Positions 15,545 through 25,174 of a stretch of DNA of 64,000 nucleotides are shown here, in pieces. Under the pieces are notes generated by a model. It saw only the letters and a program-made list of their open reading frames with translations. It had not been told where the DNA came from and did not search any database. This DNA is from Bartonella grahamii subsp. shimonis (GTDB lineage Bacteria; Pseudomonadota; Alphaproteobacteria; Rhizobiales; Rhizobiaceae), in assembly GCF_036327415.1 (NCBI RefSeq), contig NZ_CP123961.1, positions 806,001 through 870,000 of the forward strand. The letters run 5' to 3'. Both the position numbers and the translations under genes were made by a program. Every line of letters begins with the position of its first letter. Position 1 is the first letter of the stretch.

Positions 15545-15874
15545 TTAATGGCTCTGTTCCATTTGTATATCCACTTTTTTATTAACTTCTAGTGTTGGAA
15601 TAGAAGAGACATCAATGTCTCTTAAGGCATGCCATGTATCATAATTGGCTTGAAGCTGTAGCCAGAGAGCTGGTCCATTTCCTAACAATTTACCAATGCG
15701 AGCCGCTGTTACGGCTGTGACTGGACGTTCTCCTTTAAGGATGCCGTGCAAGTGCTGGCGTGATATTTGAAGAATCCGAGCAATTTCGGTTTTGCTTACA
15801 TTTAAATGTTCTAAGGATTCGGCTAAAATTTCTCCTGGATGAGAAGGACAACGATTAGGATTGCGTGTAGTCAT
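15545..15874 (-). CDS. higA: HigA/VapI-type antitoxin, TA module 3
   Basis: The 109-residue XRE-family protein begins with the HigA signature (CPSHPGEILAESLEHLNVSKTEIARILQISRQHLHGIL) followed by GERPVTAVTAARIGKLLGNGPALWLQLQANYD. It follows the toxin gene by 33 bases and would bind both toxin and promoter. Confidence 0.9.
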   Translation of the reverse strand: MTTRNPNRCPSHPGEILAESLEHLNVSKTEIARILQISRQHLHGILKGERPVTAVTAARIGKLLGNGPALWLQLQANYDTWHALRDIDVSSIPTLEVNKKVDIQMEQSH

Positions 15875-15907
15875 GGATAGTTTCCTTTACAATTAATCTT
15901 AAAACCT

Positions 15908-16183
15908 TCAATGGTATTGCTCTAGATCAACATGGTAAACGTGTCTGTCTTTAAATTCAAAAGTGATACACCAAGGACCGTTGATATGAATTGTGTAGCG
16001 AGTTGGAGTAAAGCCTTTAAGCATATGAAAATTATAACCTGGTACATTGATATCACTAACTTGAGAAGCTGCGTCAAGAGTATCAAGACGGCGAATAATA
16101 CGCTGTTGAAGCCTGCTATCAATCTTACTTTTTCCTGTTTCCCAGAGAGATTGTAGGTCTTTATTTTTAAATGTTTTGATCAT
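15908..16183 (-). CDS. higB: HigB-type ribosome-dependent mRNase toxin, TA module 3
   Basis: The 91-residue RelE-fold toxin has the features IKTFKNKDLQSLWETG, RLQQRIIRRLDTLDAA, GYNFHMLKGFTPTRYTIHINGPWCITFEF and YHVDLEQYH typical of HigB/PemK-unrelated RelE toxins. Toxin-first order is the mark of higBA. The promoter region contains TGACAATTGTCA. Confidence 0.9.
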   Translation of the reverse strand: MIKTFKNKDLQSLWETGKSKIDSRLQQRIIRRLDTLDAASQVSDINVPGYNFHMLKGFTPTRYTIHINGPWCITFEFKDRHVYHVDLEQYH

Positions 16184-16228
16184 AGCAAACTCAACAACTT
16201 TATTTTAAGTAAAATGTAATGTATTAAG

Positions 16229-16240
16229 TGACAATTGTCA
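16229..16240. promoter_or_regulatory. Palindrome TGACAATTGTCA between divergent higBA and higA-like fragment
   Basis: A perfect 12-base palindrome overlaps TTGACA (minus strand, toward higB) and TTGTCA (plus strand). It is a likely operator for the HigA protein. Confidence 0.45.
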
Positions 16241-16293
16241 ACAAAAATGTTACAGTTAAATATTGTTAATGGAATACTGTAGAACTATAAGAA

Positions 16294-16473
16294 ATGAATA
16301 TCAAACCACTTCGCACTGAAAGAGATTATCAAGAAGCTTTAGAAATTGTGTCTGCAATGTTTGACAATCAACCTAAAGAGAATACTCCAGAATTTGATAG
16401 AATGAAAACTCTTGTTTTGTTAATTGAAGCTTATGAAACAGAACATTATCCTATTTCTCCACCTCATGCGTAA
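16294..16473 (+). pseudogene. N-terminal fragment of a long-type HigA antitoxin
   Basis: The 59-residue frame (NIKPLRTERDYQEALEIVSAMF...LVLLIEAYETEHYPISPPHA) matches the first part of the ~120-residue HigA-type antitoxins (the part before the HTH) and then stops. The end falls at the same place where the tail-sheath fragment on the other strand breaks off, so one deletion probably cut both genes. Confidence 0.65.
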
Positions 16474-16627
16474 AGAGAAGAACAGGCTCGTTGAGGGGAT
16501 AGATCTCTGCATCCGCATCAGGGGCTGTAACAACCGCCCCAATGGCGGTTTGATCAAATGTTGCTAAAGGACGGGAATCCTCACCAGCCTCTACAATGCG
16601 AATACCATGATTAAATTCTATTGCCAT
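16451..16627 (-). pseudogene. N-terminal fragment of the phage tail sheath protein (P2 gpFI-like)
   Basis: ATG at 16627 has GGAGAG just upstream. The 58 residues (AIEFNHGIRIVEAGEDSRPLATF, AIGAVVTAPDADAEIYPLNEPVLL) match the well-conserved start of contractile-tail sheath proteins, which are ~390 residues long. Sequence then leaves the family at THEVEK and stops. The rest of the sheath and all genes expected after it (tube, tape measure) are missing. Confidence 0.7.
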
Positions 16628-16697
16628 TTTGCTCTCCAAATCAATGGAGAGACAATAACAAGCATCACCATGCTCCATAAGCCTGACACTGTCAGTC

Positions 16698-16720
16698 AAA
16701 AAAAGCCCTTTAAAAGAGCT
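16698..16720 (-). terminator. Intrinsic terminator after the tail fibre gene
   Basis: On the minus strand AGCTCTT-TTA-AAGGGCT is followed by seven T (16698-16704 on the plus strand). It separates the baseplate/fibre operon from the sheath remnant. Confidence 0.65.
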
Positions 16721-16810
16721 TTGAAAGAGCGATAAAAAGACTTTAAAAACATATAAAGCCTGCTTATAGAACAGCTATCCATTTGACTTGCGCTCTCTTT
16801 GGTTTTGTAT

Positions 16811-18195
16811 TCATTCTTTCCATAATCTTATAAAAACAGCACCATCAGCCCCAGCACCACTTGAACAATCAGTCCCATGAGAACCTGCTCCACCACCCCC
16901 AAAGCCACGCCCCGCTTTTCCTGAACTATATGAGCCTTGTCCCGTTCCTCCAGAGCCCCCCCTTGATGTATCACCCCCAGCATCACCGCCATTACCGCTT
17001 GTTTTTCCATTGTTTCCACTCGTTCCAGCACAACCATTTCCACCTTTAGCAAGTCCTGGATGTTCGTTTGTTGCTAAACCAAAATTTCCTCCCACGCCTC
17101 CAGCACCACCAGAGCCTGAATAGAAGGAAGTCGTACTCCCAGTAATCGAGTGAGAGATACGGGCGTCAGCTCCCCCACCACCTTTTCCTCCTGTAGCGGT
17201 AATAAAATTCTTTCCAACAACTGTTGTTCCTCCAGGCTTACCGCTTACAAAATTCTTTGCAATAGAAGCCCCTCCTTTACCAATGATGATATCCTCGTGA
17301 CCGTTTAAACTGACTTTATAGCCATACCAGACGGAACAACCACCACCACCTCCTCCTCCTCTCCTAATCCTATCCCAAACGCTCTACCACCACTACCCCC
17401 ACCACCCCAAGCTTGGATCTCAACTTTAGTTTTATCAGTGACCCAGACGGGCCACTGAATTTTCCCATCCTGTGTATAGAGCAATTCAGCATCAGCAAGG
17501 GCCGGCCAATTGGTGATTTTATCAGTCAAATCTTTTTTAAGATTCTTTATTTGTGCCAGTATAGCTGCATCCACTTGTGATTTGGTATAAACAATATCAC
17601 CATCGACTTTAAGCGGTCCTTTCAACATGCTGCCACTTGTGCTTAGACTGCTAACGACTTTGTTGTTATGGATAAGATTAAACGACGAATTACCTAACAG
17701 TTCCAAATCACCACCCATAGTGACTTTACTGGTAAATTTGTTATAACTTTGCCATTCATTGGGGCTGGCTAAACGACCATAGCTTGTGAGATCTTCATTG
17801 ATCTTAGCTCTAAAATCATCAAGCCCCACAATATCTTCGGTTTTATGTTGGTGTGCGCCTAATAGGGAGATAGCACTGCCAAAGGTGAAGTTATTATTGC
17901 TTGATTTATAGAGAACATAATTGTTGGCGGCGTCCTTAGCGCCCTCGATATCGCTTAAATCGGCAAAAGTGAAGGTTTTATCGGCTGCCATTTTGGACTT
18001 AAGGGCTGCTTCAAGATCTGCAACATCACTTATTGTATGCATGTGTTTTGAAGGTGCTTTTCCCTCTACCTTTTCCTCAACCGTTATAAGAGCTTGATCA
18101 AGTTTATTGAGATTATCGCGCAAGATTGGAAATTCAGAACTGATAAAGCGTCCTTCTTTAGGCAATTCCATGTCGAGTTTTTTGGTTTTTGTCAT
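16811..18195 (-). pseudogene. Phage tail fibre, glycine-rich tip out of frame
   Basis: The first frame (to 17305) encodes 296 residues: a baseplate-side N-terminus, a helical shaft and a beta part ending in WPVWVTDKTKVEIQAWGGGGSGG. It then runs through a GAG/GTG-like misreading (EEEEVVVVV) to a stop. From ~17370 another frame continues as CSVWYGYKVSLNGHEDIIIGKGG... to LWKE at 16811, a poly-glycine tip like those of phage adhesins. The shift lies in the GGA/GGT repeat tract (about 17339-17366). One missing or two extra bases explain it; slippage, phase variation or sequencing error are possible. Confidence 0.75.
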
Positions 18196-18208
18196 CTCTC
18201 ATTTTCCC

Positions 18209-21200
18209 TCATAATATGCCGGCGCCAAAATCACTCACCATGGAGCGCGCCGCCGGTCCACCGGTAAGGGTCAATTTCAAGCGTGCTTGTTTGGCGCCTT
18301 TGTCACCACTCACAAATTTGCGTTCTGTCCAAAGTGGTTCAGCGAGTTGTTCTGTTTCGTCTAATGTGAGAGGAACAAAAGCACCATCATCCAGCTGCAT
18401 CTCGAGTGAGAAGGTTGCGCCACCTGGTAAAAAGGTTTTGATATAACTCGTTAACCTTGCCTTTTCCCCAAAGGCAAAAGCACGGGTAACATAAGTAGCT
18501 TCCTTATGAATCTTTCCCGCAATCAATTGCACAGGTGCAAACAAAACAGGTGAGAGCTTCTCTGTCCCTTTGAGAATGGCACGAAGTTTTATCTTTTCAC
18601 TGATATATTCAGTAAGACTGAGTAATTGAAAGGGAAGCAGTTGATAAATTGTGCCATTGTTTCGTTCAATCTCAAAGATGACAGAACAATCGCTTGAAGG
18701 CAATTCAATCGCTGCACGCACTTGCAAATCAGAACAATCAACAAGATCATAAGTGCCAAGATCAATGGTTTTTTCTGTTTGTGTATAACGTGCGGCTAAC
18801 ACTCGAAAGGCTAAGGCCTCATCTTGGTGCGCTGTCCAGCTCTGCGCATTGACAGAAGAAAAGCGTGGACCGGTCACGTAAGGGTGGCTTGAGACGTATC
18901 TCTGGTGTTCTGCATCAAAATCCCCAAGCTTTGCCAGTGAGACAGAATGATCAGCATCATCGGTTTTAATGACAAAAGCCGTTAAGCGGTCATCGGGGAC
19001 AAGGAGTGGTACATCATAGCGTGCTTCTGCCCAACCTCCCTTTGCGCCCTTCATGGAATAAAAGCTTTGTGCTTGAATATCGGCGGTCGGATAGCCATTT
19101 TCTGTGGTTACCAAATCAATCACCAGATCATGGTTTTGATTACCGATTTTGCAAAGATGAAAGTCAATTCCTGTGATTTGCCGTGTTTCATCGGGGGTAA
19201 AAACTTGCGCTTGTGGGTCAAATTGCGTCCATATCTTCACCGTGGTGGTGCGCCGCATCACTTTCACATCAATCACACCTTGACCAGTAAAAAGCCCCGT
19301 TGCAATGGTTCCACCTTTCCCCCGTGCCACAACATTTTTTGTGCCAGCAGTGATGTTTTGTGGAATCTTAAAAGTGCCCTCAACGGTGCCTTGTCTATCG
19401 GCAACAAGCTGGTTCTTTGGCAAGATATTCACACCATCAAAGGTAAGACTTTCCGAGATTTCGCTACTGCCAAAACCTTCAATTTTAAAGTGAAGGGTAA
19501 TTTGTCTTAAGAAATCGATTTGCTCTTGAGTCTCATTGACCAAGTCATCATGCACTTCTGTGTTACGGATAGTTCTGCCACGGTTCCTGCCCATGATAAT
19601 CTGATTGGTGACACCAGAGAGCCAATCGGTGCGCTGTTCATGCCAAAAGTCTGTCGCGGGGGTAAGGGTTACTGTACCAGGCAGGGGTGCAAAATTTTGA
19701 TAAGGATTGATTTTTTCGCAAGCCGTTGTCAACTCTTGCGCAATGATCACTTCATTTGTCCAGTCAAGCGTAACAGGCGCTTTTAAAGGAGCAGTGTAGA
19801 ATGTTGGGTCAATGGCAAGTTGCAAAATGCCATTGCCAACTGCGCCGGTTTGTTGAAAGCCTTCATCTCTGTAACTATCATCAAGAAAGGGATCAGCAAA
19901 CATACCTTTTTTGGCAACAGGTTCTTTAGAGTCCACATTGCTTTTAATGCGCTCTAATTGCATGAGACGGTCAAGGGAGAGCACCCGTTGAAAATAGCGC
20001 CACATCTCATCATAGGGGGCAACACGTGTGCCATCATTGACCACAAGTGGTGTTTCAAGCCAATTGTTGGTGATCGTTGCAAGGGACAACACATCATCAG
20101 GGACACTGGGTGCCATGGGGTGATCTGCTGAGATACCTTTGATGTAAACCACATTGCCTCCTGTGTTCAGTCCTATACGGTCAATGCGGGGCAATTTATA
20201 AGTGTAACTGACGATAATATCACCACCTTGCGCCCCACCTGAGACAGTGATTTCCTGCGCTGTTACTTTATCAGCTGTGATTTTTGCGCGGTAACGGTAA
20301 GTCACCTTATAGCTGCTCCCTGCTAAAGGTTCGTCTCCTACGGGCGCCCAATCAATGGTGTCTCCGGTTTTTTTAAAATCTGTACCTTCTTTAAATTCCT
20401 TGCTTCCTTGAACAACTTTGATAAACGCGGTGATGCTTTTATCAGGAACACCATCACGCCCAGAAGCAACCGCACCACGGGTGACATTAACGGTTTTCTC
20501 TTTTGTCAACAAAAGAGACTGAATATCGGCAATAGGAAAATAATAGGGTTTAAAGGTAAAACTTGTTTTCCCTTTTGGAGGCGCAAAAATATGTGTTTCG
20601 CTAGGCACCAAACCGCTAGCAAAATCCTCGCGCTCTTCATGGCGCAAGGCGGCTAAGCGCTTACGTTTAAAGCCATTGATATTGGCTTCCCCTTCTTGAA
20701 TGCTAAACACTTGGCAACCGTTATTGGCTCCCAATGCGCTCACACGGCAGCCCCTCACGATATAATGTCCATGGGCTCTGTCATAAGTCGCAATGGCTTG
20801 CATGGCGGGTTCAAGCAGTGAGGGGGATTTTTGATCAATCAGAACACCATCTTGTAAAATATAAACGGGAAAGAAAGTGCCACTTTGCGCATCCTCTTTC
20901 AGGGCCCAAACAAGCTTTGCTGTTTCGCGTGCAGCACCAGGCTCTCCTTCTGCCAAGGTGCCAGGGACTTGCCCCAACAGCTCTGGATCATCCTCATGGG
21001 TTACCCATTTTTTTTGCAGCTTCACACCAATTTCCAAGCGCCCAATCATGGAAACATTGTTGAGTACAGCGGGTGCAACGGGGAAAATATCACCTGCGAT
21101 ATAAATCTTGCCATCCGTTAATGTGACGGTCTTCGTCTCTTTGTTGACAAAAGCATCGGCGCGTTCAACGCGGTCTCCTTCTTGTGCAACAAGGCGCCCC

Positions 21201-21352
21201 AAGCGGTCATGCCGTCCCCTTATAATGGTTTGAACCTCATTCAGTTCACCCGCTTGAATAAAGGGACGCATGCCATAGAAGACAACGCTTTGTTGTTCCT
21301 CTTTGCCGCGAGATCTGTCAATTGCAAAGGGTAAACCACTTTCATGCTTCAT
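18209..21352 (-). CDS. Large phage tail protein (DUF4815 type)
   Basis: The 1047-residue protein lies between gpI and the fibre. Its N-terminal ~570 residues (GLPFAIDRS, VVFYGMRPFIQAGELNE, GDRVERADAF, YIAGDIFPV) match the DUF4815 family of virion proteins as I know it. The rest is beta-rich and probably connects baseplate and fibre or contributes to host contact. GAGG lies eight bases before the ATG. Intact. Confidence 0.75.
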   Translation of the reverse strand: MKHESGLPFAIDRSRGKEEQQSVVFYGMRPFIQAGELNEVQTIIRGRHDRLGRLVAQEGDRVERADAFVNKETKTVTLTDGKIYIAGDIFPVAPAVLNNVSMIGRLEIGVKLQKKWVTHEDDPELLGQVPGTLAEGEPGAARETAKLVWALKEDAQSGTFFPVYILQDGVLIDQKSPSLLEPAMQAIATYDRAHGHYIVRGCRVSALGANNGCQVFSIQEGEANINGFKRKRLAALRHEEREDFASGLVPSETHIFAPPKGKTSFTFKPYYFPIADIQSLLLTKEKTVNVTRGAVASGRDGVPDKSITAFIKVVQGSKEFKEGTDFKKTGDTIDWAPVGDEPLAGSSYKVTYRYRAKITADKVTAQEITVSGGAQGGDIIVSYTYKLPRIDRIGLNTGGNVVYIKGISADHPMAPSVPDDVLSLATITNNWLETPLVVNDGTRVAPYDEMWRYFQRVLSLDRLMQLERIKSNVDSKEPVAKKGMFADPFLDDSYRDEGFQQTGAVGNGILQLAIDPTFYTAPLKAPVTLDWTNEVIIAQELTTACEKINPYQNFAPLPGTVTLTPATDFWHEQRTDWLSGVTNQIIMGRNRGRTIRNTEVHDDLVNETQEQIDFLRQITLHFKIEGFGSSEISESLTFDGVNILPKNQLVADRQGTVEGTFKIPQNITAGTKNVVARGKGGTIATGLFTGQGVIDVKVMRRTTTVKIWTQFDPQAQVFTPDETRQITGIDFHLCKIGNQNHDLVIDLVTTENGYPTADIQAQSFYSMKGAKGGWAEARYDVPLLVPDDRLTAFVIKTDDADHSVSLAKLGDFDAEHQRYVSSHPYVTGPRFSSVNAQSWTAHQDEALAFRVLAARYTQTEKTIDLGTYDLVDCSDLQVRAAIELPSSDCSVIFEIERNNGTIYQLLPFQLLSLTEYISEKIKLRAILKGTEKLSPVLFAPVQLIAGKIHKEATYVTRAFAFGEKARLTSYIKTFLPGGATFSLEMQLDDGAFVPLTLDETEQLAEPLWTERKFVSGDKGAKQARLKLTLTGGPAARSMVSDFGAGIL

Positions 21353-21353
21353 G

Positions 21354-22472
21354 TTAAAACCTCAATAAAATCTTGAATTGTTCGCGAACATCGGCACGCA
21401 AAGGAATATTAATGGGCGTTTTGAGTATCTCCACACCACCATTTAGTTCATTGGCGTCACACCAAAGCTTGCCCAAAGGGATATCAAGAGGGATATCTTG
21501 TTTTGGAATGCCGTGAACGAGAATGGAAACAAAGGCTGCTTGTTTCCCGTCAACATCATGAAAATCTGTACGGGCAGCAAGAAACAACAGAGTGCCTGTT
21601 GTGGAAGGGTTAAATCTGTTACCACAATGGCTGTACACACCCTCCAAAGCCTGTTCGACAGGCGCTACAGCAGAGCATCTGCGATACCCAATCACGCCAT
21701 CTTGGCTGTCTCTTAACACGAGATAAAGCGTGCGACCATGAAACCATTCTGCCATCAATATATCGCGTTCATGTTTTTTGACCGAACACCACGGAAAATT
21801 TGCCATGTCCCATGGGTAATCGATTTGGTCCCAGCTTAATTCTTCATCCCCATCATCTATCCAATTGCCAATGAGTTTGCCTTCTTCTTTTGTGAGAACG
21901 CACTCTATCTCTGTTGTGCGCCCAAAGGAAAACAAAGTATTCCCAGCTGTTAAGCGAACACCGCTTTCATACTCCAACATGCTGTCATCAAGGCGTGACA
22001 TATTGCCTTCCAAGGCTTGCACATCATAACCATAGGTCCCACGGCGAAAATCAGAGCGCAAACTTTTGGAAAGGTCAGTGATGGCTTCAATGGCTTCAAG
22101 CTGTGTTTGTTCAGGCAACTGATCAAATTCAAGTTGAAAGGAATTCCACCAAGCACGCTCTGGCCATGCGGGCGTGAATTGTGCAGAAAGTCCAAGCCAT
22201 TCAAGCCCCATATCGACGGCGGCTACAGAGCCACGTATCCTCTGCCATGCAAGACCCTGATCAATTAAATCATAGAGGTTTGGAACATAAGGCGTAAGCT
22301 CTCCAAGCCCGTATTCTTCAATCAACCATGGCAAGAAGCGGGGAGGGCGTGTGATTAGTTTTGCGCGTGAAATCCCCAAAACAGAACCATCAATATCTTG
22401 ATGAAAATCGCAAGCATCGGCAAGGCGCTTTTCAAATTCTGTTGCGTTTGTGGGAAGAAGGGAACCAACCAT
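21354..22472 (-). CDS. P2 gpI-like tail protein
   Basis: The 372-residue protein starts with the tail-protein-I pattern (LLPTNATEFEKRLADACD, FLPWLIEEYGLGELTPYVPNLYDLIDQGLAWQRIRGSVAAVDMGLEWLG in two parts). It is longer than P2 gpI (~176), with an added C-terminal region. TAATG overlap with the gpJ gene. A baseplate component. Confidence 0.8.
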   Translation of the reverse strand: MVGSLLPTNATEFEKRLADACDFHQDIDGSVLGISRAKLITRPPRFLPWLIEEYGLGELTPYVPNLYDLIDQGLAWQRIRGSVAAVDMGLEWLGLSAQFTPAWPERAWWNSFQLEFDQLPEQTQLEAIEAITDLSKSLRSDFRRGTYGYDVQALEGNMSRLDDSMLEYESGVRLTAGNTLFSFGRTTEIECVLTKEEGKLIGNWIDDGDEELSWDQIDYPWDMANFPWCSVKKHERDILMAEWFHGRTLYLVLRDSQDGVIGYRRCSAVAPVEQALEGVYSHCGNRFNPSTTGTLLFLAARTDFHDVDGKQAAFVSILVHGIPKQDIPLDIPLGKLWCDANELNGGVEILKTPINIPLRADVREQFKILLRF

Positions 22473-23299
22473 TAGCGCGCACGCCCTTTAAAGTTTAAGG
22501 TGATTTTTCCAATCGATAAAACTTCTTCATCACAAACCGTACTGTCCCTTGTTGGGGTAATGGCGATCACTTTTTGGACACCAGCAATCATGAGTTTTGA
22601 AATCCACCACGACAAACTTAATTCACGACCAATGGCTTGTTCTTGTTGCCATGCTGCTCTTAAATTTGTTTCCATTGTTGTGAGAATTTTCAAAGATGTT
22701 TCTGGTAACAGCCAAACATCTGCTTCTAAATCCAGCACTTTTTTAACAGCAGCGTGAACAATGATTGTATCATTGGTCATGATGATATTTTTTCTGTGAA
22801 GAGCTTCTGAAACTGTTTGTATGAGATCTTCAGAGGCCGTTCCTTCTTCATTGTTGCCAAAAAGAGCAACATAGATGGTTGGGTCTTTGCCTTTCCGATA
22901 AACAATCGCATCCTTAACACGACTATCGGCTGTTAAGGCTATAAGCTTGTAATAGGGCTCTGTCCCGCTACCATTGCCACCACGGGCATGAAGCTCTATG
23001 CGTTCACGATATCTCTCGTCACTTTCACCCTCCATGCGGGCAAGACCATGCCAGTTTCCCAAAGCGTCAAGAGATTCACCGGTTGCAAAATCAAGAATGT
23101 TGTTGCGTGCCGCTTCGTTAATACGCTGTCTTAAAAGCAACTCTCGATAGCTAAAAGCCTCAATGACTTTTACAGCCGGATCACTTTCAAGAATGGTATA
23201 TTCAGGCAAAAGCTCTTTTAAATGGGCAAGAGCAGCAGCGCGTATTTCCTCAAAAGAAAGTTCTGTGATGATTTCCGGTTTTGCAAGCACTCCATTCAT
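22472..23299 (-). CDS. Baseplate assembly protein gpJ
   Basis: The 275-residue protein has the baseplate J pattern (AALAHLKELLPEYTILESDPAVKVIEAFSYRELLLRQRINEAARNN in parts; GESDERYRERI; AVKKVLDLEADVWL). Overlaps gpW by 4 bases and gpI by 1. Forms the baseplate wedge with gpW and gpI. Confidence 0.9.
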   Translation of the reverse strand: MNGVLAKPEIITELSFEEIRAAALAHLKELLPEYTILESDPAVKVIEAFSYRELLLRQRINEAARNNILDFATGESLDALGNWHGLARMEGESDERYRERIELHARGGNGSGTEPYYKLIALTADSRVKDAIVYRKGKDPTIYVALFGNNEEGTASEDLIQTVSEALHRKNIIMTNDTIIVHAAVKKVLDLEADVWLLPETSLKILTTMETNLRAAWQQEQAIGRELSLSWWISKLMIAGVQKVIAITPTRDSTVCDEEVLSIGKITLNFKGRAR

Positions 23300-23637
23300 T
23301 TTATCAGTAATCCTTCCATGGTAATGGGCTTGCCTGATGGCAAATAAATGCCTTCAAAGGACAAAGAAACTTGTCCAGCCTCAACCATTTTAAAATCAAT
23401 TTTTTTCAGTTTAAAACGCGGTTCCCACTTGTCTAAAGCCTCAGCAACAGCGGCATAAAGAGCAACAGCAAAAGCATTATTCACTGGAGCATCAATGAGT
23501 TCTGCAACGCGTGAACCATAATCACGCCGCATGACACGCGAACCAATCCGCGTTGACAAAATGTCAAGGATTGATTGGCGCAAATGATCAATTCCGGTTA
23601 ATGGCTTTCCTGTTGTACGGTCCATTCCACTGTTCAA
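23296..23637 (-). CDS. Baseplate wedge protein gpW (gp25-like)
   Basis: The 113-residue protein shows the GPW/gp25 pattern (MDRTTGKPLTGIDHLRQSI, ILSTRIGSRVMRRDYGSRV, LIDAPVN, AEALDKWEPRFKL). Short 4-base overlaps with V and J indicate one operon. Confidence 0.92.
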   Translation of the reverse strand: MNSGMDRTTGKPLTGIDHLRQSILDILSTRIGSRVMRRDYGSRVAELIDAPVNNAFAVALYAAVAEALDKWEPRFKLKKIDFKMVEAGQVSLSFEGIYLPSGKPITMEGLLIK

Positions 23638-24326
23638 TTGGGACCTCCTGTCATCGAGCCACCAGGGAAAACACCGCCATGAACATGTGTTGCTCCTACA
23701 TTGGTGCCGTTATGTCTTAATCCACTTGAGTGAATGGAAACATTACTCCCAGAATGAAGAGAGAGACTATCATTCGAATTCAGTGAAATGCCATCACCAG
23801 CCTTCAAAGAGATGCCGCCTTTTGCGTTTAAATTTATATCGCTTTCTGAAACAATCTTTATACCTTCCGGTGCTGTAAGCTCTAGCTTGCCACCATCACC
23901 TTTTAGTGACACACCATCAGCGATTGTCAGGATAAATTTTCCACCGGATTTGATGTGAATTCCATAAGTGTTTTGTTCATCATCATATTCAAGGCTGGTT
24001 CCATCAGGGTATATCGTTCGGTGAATGCTGCCCTTATCGGCGGCTTGATTAGCATCGGTATGAAGTGAACCAACAATCACCCCTTGTGATAAATCTCCAG
24101 ATGACGCGATAACAATCACTTGCTCTCCAATATCACGCCCTTCATAAGAGCGTGTTTTACCGGCGCGGGCTTGGGTGTCTGGAATCCAGTCACTGACAAG
24201 ATTGCCACTTTTTACCCGATAGCGTGCATTTTTATGGTCGACATGGCTAATTTTACCCACCACAACCATATTGGCCACACGTCTCTTTAGATCTGTGATT
24301 TCTTTATCGCGCCGCTCTAACATGTC
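23634..24326 (-). CDS. Baseplate spike protein gpV
   Basis: ATG at 24326 has GAAGG five bases upstream and is preferred to TTG at 24380. The 230-residue protein has the OB-fold gpV domain (VVVGKISHVDHKNARYRVKSG, IPDTQARAGKTRSYEGRDIGEQVIVIASSGD in parts) followed by a repetitive beta-helix spike (GISLKAGDGISLNSNDSLSLHSGS). The C-terminal THVHGG may bind metal at the tip. Confidence 0.9.
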   Translation of the reverse strand, partial: DMLERRDKEITDLKRRVANMVVVGKISHVDHKNARYRVKSGNLVSDWIPDTQARAGKTRSYEGRDIGEQVIVIASSGDLSQGVIVGSLHTDANQAADKGSIHRTIYPDGTSLEYDDEQNTYGIHIKSGGKFILTIADGVSLKGDGGKLELTAPEGIKIVSESDINLNAKGGISLKAGDGISLNSNDSLSLHSGSNVSIHSSGLRHNGTNVGATHVHGGVFPGGSMTGGPN

Positions 24327-24852
24327 CACCTTCAATTTTATGGTATTTGTCCTCGTTTCCCACGCCTGTTTCTGGTTCAAAGCTTAAGAAAGGTTCAACG
24401 ATTCTTGCTGTTACACCGCCTTCTTCTTCATCTATGTTGGGGATATTTGTCACATAAATGACTTCAAAGGTTAAAATTGCACCATGGAGTGCTAGGGCGC
24501 CATTATCGCCAAAGGCAAAAGCAATATTTTGCAGGCGGCATGTCTCAACTGTGTTGTTGAGATTAGGATTAGCGTAGAAAACCTCCTCAACTTCCCATGC
24601 TAATTGGTCAACAAAACGCGCTCCATCTTCACATGTCGCATAACATTCAACATCTAGCGTTAAAACGCGCCGCCTTACTCCATAATCGTAGCCATCTTCA
24701 ATTGTTTCGCTTTGTGTTGAGATATTAATTGCAGGCATTTTCTCAACGGAAAAGTTGAAATCACGCATATTGAAAACATTGTCACCAGCTGCCGTCTTTG
24801 CTGCTTTGATCAACGTAACAAATGTTTCTCTTATCGTCTCTCTCGGATGCAT
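24304..24852 (-). CDS. Phage minor tail protein, gpU-like (tail terminator) candidate
   Basis: ATG at 24852 is the sensible start; further upstream the frame collides with the divergent hicA. The 182-residue protein (HPRETIRETFVTLIKAAKTAAGDNVF, PAINISTQSETIEDGYDYGVRRRVLTLDVECYA in parts) has the size and pattern of lambda gpU-like terminators. The first gene of the baseplate operon on this side of cassette C. Confidence 0.55.
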   Translation of the reverse strand: MHPRETIRETFVTLIKAAKTAAGDNVFNMRDFNFSVEKMPAINISTQSETIEDGYDYGVRRRVLTLDVECYATCEDGARFVDQLAWEVEEVFYANPNLNNTVETCRLQNIAFAFGDNGALALHGAILTFEVIYVTNIPNIDEEEGGVTARIVEPFLSFEPETGVGNEDKYHKIEGGHVRAAR

Positions 24853-24919
24853 GGGGGCTCCTGTCCAATTAAGTGTATAAAATGATTGACTAGGATTAAT
24901 AATGATACTATTATTGGTT

Positions 24920-25174
24920 ATGAGTAATAAAGTTGAAAAAACAATCAGCTTGATGAAAGCATCACCAAAGAACATTAAGTTTTCAGATTTGTTGGCTGTG
25001 TGTGTACATTTTTTTGGAGAACCGCGGAACAATGGTACAAGCCACTTTGTTTTTAAAACCCCGTGGCTTGGTGACCCCCGTGTGAATATTCAAAAAGATT
25101 CTGGTAACAAAGCAAAAGCTTATCAAGTCAAACAAGTCTTACAAGCGATAGAAAGGATGAAACATGAACAATAA
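24920..25174 (+). CDS. hicA: HicA-type toxin, TA module 4
   Basis: The 84-residue frame (NVNK-type start MSNKVEKTISLMKASPKNIKF; then GTSHFVFKTPWLGDPRVNIQ, KAKAYQVKQVLQAIERM) shows the HicA double-stranded-RNA-binding-like fold with the GTSH histidine. TTGACT (24886-24891), 17 bases and TATTAT (24909-24914) would start transcription at the ATG itself. An alternative ATG at 24902 has AGGA upstream but would be before that start point. Overlaps hicB by 11 bases. Confidence 0.82.
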   Translation: MSNKVEKTISLMKASPKNIKFSDLLAVCVHFFGEPRNNGTSHFVFKTPWLGDPRVNIQKDSGNKAKAYQVKQVLQAIERMKHEQ

